Below are positions 57,701 to 64,000 of a stretch of DNA of 64,000 nt, one piece after another. The notes under the pieces were generated by a model. The model saw only the letters and a list, made by a program, of their open reading frames with translations. It ran no database searches and had not been told where the DNA came from. Source of the DNA: Rhodeus uyekii (Eukaryota; Chordata; Actinopteri; Cypriniformes; Acheilognathidae); the NCBI GenBank assembly GCA_037043235.1, contig JAWRVZ010000250.1, forward strand, positions 498,501-562,500. Direction: 5' to 3'. The position numbers and the translations under genes were made by a program. The stretch's first letter is position 1, and every line of letters begins with the position of its first letter.

Positions 57701-59060
57701 GGTGAAAGATCTAACATCTCTCTGTCAAACAGGAGGATTCCATCTTACAAAGTGGGTGAGTAACAGTCGTACTGTTCTTGCACATATCCCAAAGGAAGAC
57801 AGAGCTCAAAATGTAAAGAAATTGGATCTTGACAGGGAAAAGCTTCCCACTGAAAGAGTTTTAGGATTGTTGTGGTGTGTGGAACATGATGTGTTCAAGT
57901 TTGATATCACTGTCAAGTGCAAATCTCACACCCGAAGAAACTTGCTGTCAGTTGTAAGCTCCATCTACGATCCACTTGGATTTTTGAGTCCCTTTACTTT
58001 ACCTGCAAAATTACTTCTCCAAGACCTCTGTAGGAGTAAATGTGGTTGGGATGAGGAAATACCACAAGTTGCAGTAAATAAGTGGACAAAATGGATAAAG
58101 GATCTTGATGAAATACAAAATTTCAGAGTGGCACGTTGTGTAAAACCAACAGGATTCGGAGTGCTTAAGCAAGCAGAGCTGCATCATTTCTCCGATGCCA
58201 GTGAACTTGGATATGGCACAGTGAGTTACTTGAGACTAACCAATGACATTCACACTATACATGTTTCTTTTCTATTGGGGAAGGCCAGAGTGGCCCCACT
58301 TAAGCAAATCACAATTCCACGTCTAGAACTTACAGCCGCAGTGCTAGCAGTCAGAGTGGACATTATGATAAGGAAAGCATTGGAGCTAGACCTCGAACGC
58401 TCAACGTTCTGGACTGATAGTCAATCAGTATTGAAATATGTTGCAAATGAGAATACAAGATTCCGCACATTTGTAGCAAACAGGATCTCTATTATTAGAG
58501 AAAATACAGATGTAACTCAGTGGAGATTCATCAGAACAAAGCAGAACTCTGCTGACCTAGCATCAAGAGGAGTGAGTGCCAACACATTGGTGAACTGCAA
58601 AGAGTGGATCCATGGACCAGACTTTCTATGGAAGAAAGAAGAGGAATGGCCTAAGACATCCATGGTACCCATATCTCTTTCTCTCAATGACCTTGAAGTT
58701 AAAAAGAACACCATTGTGTATAGTACTATCATTAAAGAAACAGAAAATCCTACCAGCCAACTGCTTCACTACTTCTCAAGTTGGACAAAGCTGAAGATGG
58801 CGGTAGCATGGTTACTAAAGTTCAAGAGTATCCTTCGCTTGCTCATTGCAAAAAGGAAAAAAATTCAAACAACCTGCGTGAATACAAAGAGCCAACACAA
58901 GCAAGGCGACAAAATTAAAGCATTCAAAACATCACTTTGTGGACAAACAATTAGCCTGAATGATCTTGTGACAGCCGAAAAGGCTATTGTTGTGTTTTGC
59001 CAAAGACAAAGGTATTCAGAGGAAATGTCGAGAGTTGAAAAGTGGAAAGCGCTTGAATAA
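54768..59060 (+). pseudogene. BEL/Pao gag-pol: gag, protease, RT, RNase H
   Basis: About 1,430 codons. The stated left limit is a GTG; the frame is open further upstream and the true start was not found. Residues about 10-65 form a charged coiled coil. A Cys-rich zinc-finger region lies at about 420-485 (CLYC, CFRC, then GHMSKDC). The aspartic protease motif FLDPGSSASF is at about 543. The RT runs from about 830, with the catalytic YVDDCLKS at about 961. RNase H starts near HHFSDASELGYGT at about 1139 and TDSQSVL near 1223. The polyprotein builds particles and copies the RNA into DNA. The frame ends early in the connector before integrase, and the next frame overlaps it at 58987, so a single indel near 59,030 splits pol. 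All visible catalytic residues are present. Confidence 0.85.
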
Positions 59061-60309
59061 ATTCAGCAGCTTATACAAGCTAGATCCTATGATGGATGAT
59101 GGAGTTTTGAGGGTTGGAGGAAGATTGGACAAGTCAGCAATGCCTGAGGAAACCAAACGACCGATGATCCTTCCAAAAGATCTTCACATCTCCACACTTA
59201 TCCTTCAACACATACACGAACAACTTGGACATGCTGGAAGAAACCATGTACTTTCACACCTAAGAAAGAAATATTGGATTATAAATGCCAATTCTGCAGC
59301 ACGCAAAGTAATTTCTAAATGTGTTGTATGTAAGCGTGTAAGAGGAAAAATTGGAGAGCAAAAGATGGCAGATTTACCTAAAGAAAGACTACAAGTTGAT
59401 CTTCCACCTTTTAGCAATGTTGGTGTTGACTATTTTGGACCCTTCGAAACAAAGAGAGGTCGAAGTCAAGTGAAAAGGTATGGAGTTATTTTCACCTGCA
59501 TGACAAGCAGAGCTGTGCATCTGGAAATGGCTCACTCACTAAATACAGATTCATGCATTGACGCTTTAAGAAGATTCATAGCCAGGAGAGGTCAAGTACT
59601 GCACATTCGATCTGATAACGGAACTAACCTGGTGGGTGCAAAGAGAGAGTTACAGAATTCCCTTTCAGAGTGGAACCAAAGCAGAATCCAGAAAACAATG
59701 CTTCAGAAAGGAGTTCAGTGGACATTCAACCCTCCAGCAGCCTCACATCATGGGGGAGTATGGGAAAGGCTTATTCGCATGGTCAGGCAGATCTTATGCT
59801 CTGTATTACAACAACACACCCTTGATGATGAAGGACTGCAAACACTCTTTTGTGAGATTGAAGCAATCTTGAATGGTCGTCCCATTACCACATTGTCTGA
59901 TGACCATCATGACCTAGAACCTCTCACACCAAATCACATTCTACTGTTGAAATCTAACCCTACATTGCCACCTGGATTGTTTCAAAAGTCAGATGTTTAC
60001 GTCAGACGTCGATGGAGGCAAGTACAATATTTAGCAGACTTGTTTTGGAAGAGGTGGTCACAAGAGTATTTACCACTACTTCAAGAAAGACAAAGATGGT
60101 TTACTGCTAAAAGAGGACTGCTAAAAGGAGATATTGTGCTAGTTGTAGACAGTTCAGCACCTCGTGGATCATGGCCTATTGGAAGAGTCACAGAGGTTCT
60201 GCCTGATTCCAAAGGACTCGTAAGAACTGTTAAACTTAAGACAAAGACTGGTCTCTTAGAAAGACCTATTACCAAACTTTGCCTGCTATTAAAAGATTCA
60301 GAAAACTAA
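58987..60309 (+). pseudogene. BEL/Pao integrase part of pol
   Basis: About 440 codons, the downstream part of the polyprotein in another frame. It has the LDPMMDDGVLRVGGRLD connector and the zinc-binding HHCC set (HEQLGH, then CVVCKR). The DDE core shows GVDYFGPF, then IRSDNGTN, then GVWERLIR as the Glu-bearing motif. The end is a DUF5641-like domain (DVYVRRRWRQVQYLADLFWK, GDIVLVVD). Integrase inserts the cDNA into the host genome. The core looks intact; only the join to the upstream frame is broken. Confidence 0.86.
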
Positions 60310-60432
60310 ATCTGAACCATAAGAGGAATGGTAAAGGATGAGTATTTATTTTTTCTTGAATAGACATATTTTTTGGCTCCTTTTACATTTAATTTTGTAA
60401 TTGATGTTTAAACCCTCAATTAGGGGCCGGGG

Positions 60433-60846
60433 TGTAGGAGCCATATGTACCATCATATTTAATTTTATTTTTTGTGATCATTTAAATATCATTTTGGTTT
60501 AATATTGTATATGTCTCTGAGTGTGTGCCCTCTATAGGTGGGAGGGGAAAAAGAGGATAAAAGGAAAGGACACCCCCGACAGGAAGGGGGCGCTGGTGCA
60601 AGAGCATACAGTCTTTTGACCGTGCACATGGAAGCCAACACATGCTCAAGTTGCTTAAGTTGTTTGTTTGCTTTATGTTATTTTTCATCTTTGTTTTTGA
60701 CTTAATAAACTTCAGTTTGATTTGAAACCTCAAAGGACTTCCTTGGTACCTTGCACGCGTCAGAAACTTGCACCTTACACCTCCCACAGTGGACAGAAAT
60801 AGGGTTTGAATACAGGACAGTTCAAAACTTGTTTTTTACCACTACA
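60433..60846 (+). repeat. BEL/Pao 3' LTR
   Basis: 414-bp partner of 53971-54384. Differences are visible near 60,718 (G for T) and near 60,801-60,812. Confidence 0.9.
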
Positions 60847-61360
60847 TAATAATCTAGTAACACTCGATGGCTGTTCTGTCAAGTCTTCGTCGTCAGTTAG
60901 AAACCTGGGTGTGCTCTTTGATAACAATCTTTCATTTGAAAGCCACATCTTTAGCATCTGTAAAACGGCATTCTTCCATCTTAAAAATATATGTAAATTG
61001 CGACATATGCTCTCTAAAACAAATGTGGAAAAGTTAGTATATGCGTTCATGAGTTCAAGGCTAGATTATTGTAATGCTCTACTAGGTGGTTGCCCTGCAC
61101 GCTTAATAAACAAATTCCAGCTGGTCCAAAATGCAGCAGCTTGAGTTCTTACTAGAACCAGGAAGTATGAGCATATTACCCCAGTTCTGTCAAACCTGCA
61201 CTGGCTTCCTATTAATCACCGAATACATTTTAAAATCTTGCTAATTACTTACAAAGCATTAAATGGTTTAGCTCCACAGTACTTGAGTGATCTCTTAATT
61301 CTCTTAACATTATAGTCCTTCACGTCTATTGCAATCCCAAAATACTGACCAGCTTATAAT
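60847..61360 (+). mobile_element. L2 family A RT, copy in D2, middle piece
   Basis: Resumes the L2 after the BEL element: frame 60806-61144 with LDGCSVKSSSSVRNLGVLFD and SRLDYCNALLGG, ending in a stop (NAAA then TGA). Confidence 0.82.
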
Positions 61361-61922
61361 TGCCGGCAGCAATGGCACCCTGTAGCATACGTTTGGTTGC
61401 TCACAAAAGCTAAGCGGGGTTGCTTGTGGTTATGTCCTGGATGGGAGACTGACCTGATTGCTGCTGGAAGTGGTGTTAGGAGGCCAGCAGGGGGTGAGTC
61501 CTACCACCCCAGTATAGTGATGGGGACACTGTACTGAAATGGGCAACGTCATTCTGATGAGACGATAAACTGAGGTCCTGAGACAGAGAATGTGGTCATT
61601 AAAAATCCCAGGATGTCTTTTTTAAGAGTAGGGGTGTAACCCTGGCATCCTGGCCAAATTTGTCCATCATGGCTAACCATGATTAATAATAATAAATTAT
61701 AATAAACTCCTAACCATCCCCTTTCTCTGATTGGCTTTATCACTCTGTCTCCTCTCCACCAAAGCTGGTTTGTGGTTAGGGTTCTGGCGCAATATAGCTG
61801 CTGTCGCATCATCCAGGTGGATGCTGCACTCTAGTGGCGGTTGAGGAGATTCCCCCCGTCCATGTAAGCGCTTTGAGATACTTTGATTAAAAGCGCTATA
61901 TAAATGTAATGAATTATTATTA
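61361..61922 (+). repeat. SINE3-type SINE, copy 2
   Basis: Same insertion as 26,957-27,531 at the same L2 position, flanked by TTATAAT (61354-61360) and TTGTAAT (61923-61929). The 5S-like boxes AAAGCTAAGCGGGG and TGGATGGGAGAC are retained. Confidence 0.85.
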
Positions 61923-62367
61923 TTGTAATACCTAGAATATCAAAGTCAACTGCTGGCGTTCGATCTTTCTCCTATTTAGCTCCTAAACTCTGGAACAGTC
62001 TTCCTAATACAGTTTGTGAAGCAGACACACTCTGTCAGTTTAAATCTAGACTAAAAACATATCTCTTCAACCTGGCATACACATAACACATTATACATAC
62101 ATTTTTAATCCAAATCATGTAAAATTATTGTTAGGCTGCATAATTTAGGTCAGCCGGAACCGGGAACATTCCCATAACATCTGATGTACTCGATACATCA
62201 GAAGAAGAATGGCATCTGCGCTGATATTATTCTTTGTTTATTCGGAGGTTACCATGGTCAGCCGGATCCGGGCCGTATCCAGATCAGATGAAGGACCTGC
62301 ACCTGGACACGAGCACAGCACTGCCCTGAATTGTCTGCGGAGATCGTGACTCTACTAAACCCTCCCC
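61923..62367 (+). mobile_element. L2 family A, C-terminus and 3' UTR, copy in D2
   Basis: Codes for LAPKLWNSLPNTV and the KTYLFNLA end, then the 3' UTR as at 30,703-31,000. Broken off at CCTCCCCTGTGT where another LINE begins. Confidence 0.8.
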
Positions 62368-64000
62368 TGTGTAGATTTATTGTTGCGGGTGATTTTAATC
62401 ACTCTAACTTAAAGACTGTGCTTCCCAAATTTCATCAGAATGTTTCCTGTCACACCAGAGGAAACAAAACCTTAGACCATGTCTACACAAACATGGCTGG
62501 GGCCTACGTGGCGACACCCCTCCCCCACCTGGGACAATATGACCACATCTCTTTGTTCCTCACTCCCAAATATTCACCCCTCATCAACCGTGTGAAGCCA
62601 TCAGTGAAGACCATCAAGGTGTGGCCTGCGGGGGTAGATTTCACACTCCAGGAAAGGTTTCTACACACAGACTGGAGTATGTTTGCTTCCCAAGCCACCA
62701 GTGGTGCTCACACAGACATTGACTGCTACACCTCCTCTGTATTGGATTATATTAATACCACCATTGACAGTGTTACAACCCAGAAACAGATTACCACATA
62801 CCCAAATCAGAAGCCATGGATGAACAAGGAAGTGTGACTCCTGTTGAAGACACGCAATACTGCCTTCAGATCAGGAGATACACAAGCCTACAGCACATCC
62901 AGAGCAAATCTGAAGAGGGGCATCAAAAAGGCCAAGCACTGCTACAAGCTGAAGATAGAACTTTTCCAACTCTGACCCTCGACGCATGTGGCAGGGCATC
63001 CAGGCCATCAGTGACTACAAACCCACCCACTCCACCCCTGCAGCCAATGATGTCAACTTCCTGAACGAGCTAAATGACTTTTATGCTCGCTTTGAAAGAG
63101 ACAACAGAGAAACTGCAACCAAGCTCAAACCCTCAGCTGACCACCCTCCAATCACACTCTCATCCACAGACGTCTGCAAGGCACTGAGCCGGATCAGCAC
63201 GCACAAGGCTGCTGGACCAGACAACATCCCTGGACGTGTCCTCAGGGCATGTGCGGAGCAGCTCGCTGGGGTCTTTACAGACATTTTCAACCTGTCTCTT
63301 GCCCAAGCAGCTGTACCAAAATGCTTCAAATGCACCTCCATTGTGCCAGTGCCAAAACACTCTAGTCCGAGGTGCCCTAACGACTACCGCCCTGTAGCAC
63401 TCACACCCATCATCATGAAGTGCTTTGAGCGGCTGGTCCTGGAACACCTAAAAGACTCTATGCCATCCACATTGGACTCACATCAGTTTGCTTACCACAG
63501 CAATAGGAGCACAGAGGATGCTGTTGCCTGCACTCTGCACACTGCACTCTGTGCTCACACACCTGGACAATAAGAACTCTCATGCACGGATGCTGTTTGT
63601 TGACTTCAGCTCAGCATTCAACACTATCATCCCGGCCAAGTTAATAGCCAAACTTGAAGACTTGGGCATCAATACCTCACTCTGCAACTCGATTCTGGAC
63701 TTCTTGACCAACAGATCCCAGAATGTCCGATCTGGATCCACCTGCTCCACATCCATCACACTTAACACTGGTGTACCACAGGGCTGTGTGCTAAGCCTGT
63801 TTCTCTACTCCCTCTTCACCTCCGACTGCAAGCCTGTGTTTGGATCTAATGCCATCATCAAGTTCGCAGACGACACTACGGTGATCGGTCTCATCAGCAA
63901 CAACGATGAGGCTGCCTACAGGGAAGAGATCCAGCACCTGTCCACATGGTGCAACGACAATAACCTGCTCCTCAACACCACCAAAACGAAGGAGCTCATC
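62368..64000 (+). mobile_element. Rex1/CR1-group LINE, truncated by window end
   Basis: Starts inside an endonuclease (FIVAGDFNHSNL, LDHVYTN, YDHISLFL). A linker follows with a TGA at 62,835 and a frameshift near 62,970. The RT (62,986-63,573) has HKAAGPDNIPGRVL, PNDYRPVALTPIIMKCFERL and FAYHSNRSTEDA. After another frameshift near 63,565 come FVDFSSAFNTI, TGVPQGCVLSLFLYS and the catalytic FADDTTVIG. The D and ADD residues are present, but at least three lesions make it dead. Assigned to the Rex1/Babar-like branch of CR1 LINEs by motif similarity; the exact clade is uncertain. Confidence 0.75.

Larger units (their letters stand above)
53971..60846 (+). mobile_element. BEL/Pao LTR retrotransposon, nearly complete
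   Basis: LTRs of 414 bp at 53971-54384 and 60433-60846, TGTAGGAGCC...CCACTACA, with about three differences seen between them. A purine tract AGGGGCCGGGG abuts the right LTR. Flanks are GTAAG and TAAT; the uninterrupted L2 reads CACATAATAATC, so a 4-bp duplication with one change is likely. The interior encodes gag, protease, RT, RNase H and integrase in BEL order, broken by one frameshift near 59,030. The youngest-looking autonomous element in the window. Confidence 0.92.

Overview
This is vertebrate, non-bacterial DNA. Genes are split by GT-AG introns, AT-rich non-coding sequence dominates, and most of the window is transposable elements of kinds typical of teleost fish: DIRS tyrosine-recombinase retrotransposons, L2/CR1-group and Tx1-like LINEs, BEL/Pao and Ty3/gypsy LTR elements, 5S-rRNA-derived SINE3, hAT and TTAA-type MITEs. 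The host genes are F-type lectins (fucolectins), a fish innate-immunity family. A cyprinid is the best guess from the repeat mix; this is inference, not proof.

The only convincing host genes are four F-type lectin (FTP-domain) loci, all on the + strand: a decayed copy cut by the left edge (psi-A, 1-1640), an intact seven-coding-exon gene (gene B, 13990-16014, 311 aa), a second decayed copy (psi-A', 38056-40125), and a second intact gene (gene B', 48097-50978, 313 aa). Each intact gene encodes a signal peptide, two tandem FTP domains and a short linker, so secreted carbohydrate-binding proteins are expected. Each has a matching TATA-like promoter and non-coding first exon upstream and an AATAAA downstream.

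The arrangement is a tandem block duplication with a shift of about 38.5 kb at its left end. Block D1 (1-16,360 plus about 24,780-31,080) and block D2 (38,460-51,360 plus about 52,260-62,365) share, in the same order: psi-A, a DIRS fragment, an old L2 fragment, a retroviral LTR/env fragment, a gypsy remnant, a tRNA-type SINE, gene B, an unclassified repeat, and an L2 carrying a SINE3. Elements present in only one block came later. In D1 they are a young L2 (5690-9129), a nested Tx1/DIRS/gypsy/hAT island (16,365-24,780) and a gag-only LTR element (27,686-30,702). In D2 they are a TTAA foldback MITE (40,567-41,727), a solo LTR inside lectin B' (48,309-49,138) and a nearly intact BEL/Pao element (53,971-60,846). 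Between the blocks lie old L2 debris and a second gag-only LTR element (32,905-35,913) that itself carries a hAT MITE. The right end (62,368-64,000) is a Rex1/CR1-like LINE running off the window.

Functionally, B and B' are recent paralogues whose sequence differs most in the sugar-binding loop of domain 2. B' keeps the His-Arg-Arg fucose-binding triad there, B has Ala in place of the His, and domain 1 has Met at that position in all four copies. Other points of interest are the two related gag-only LTR elements with proline-rich minisatellite-coded tails, and several insertions whose exact target-site duplications or empty sites can be read directly.
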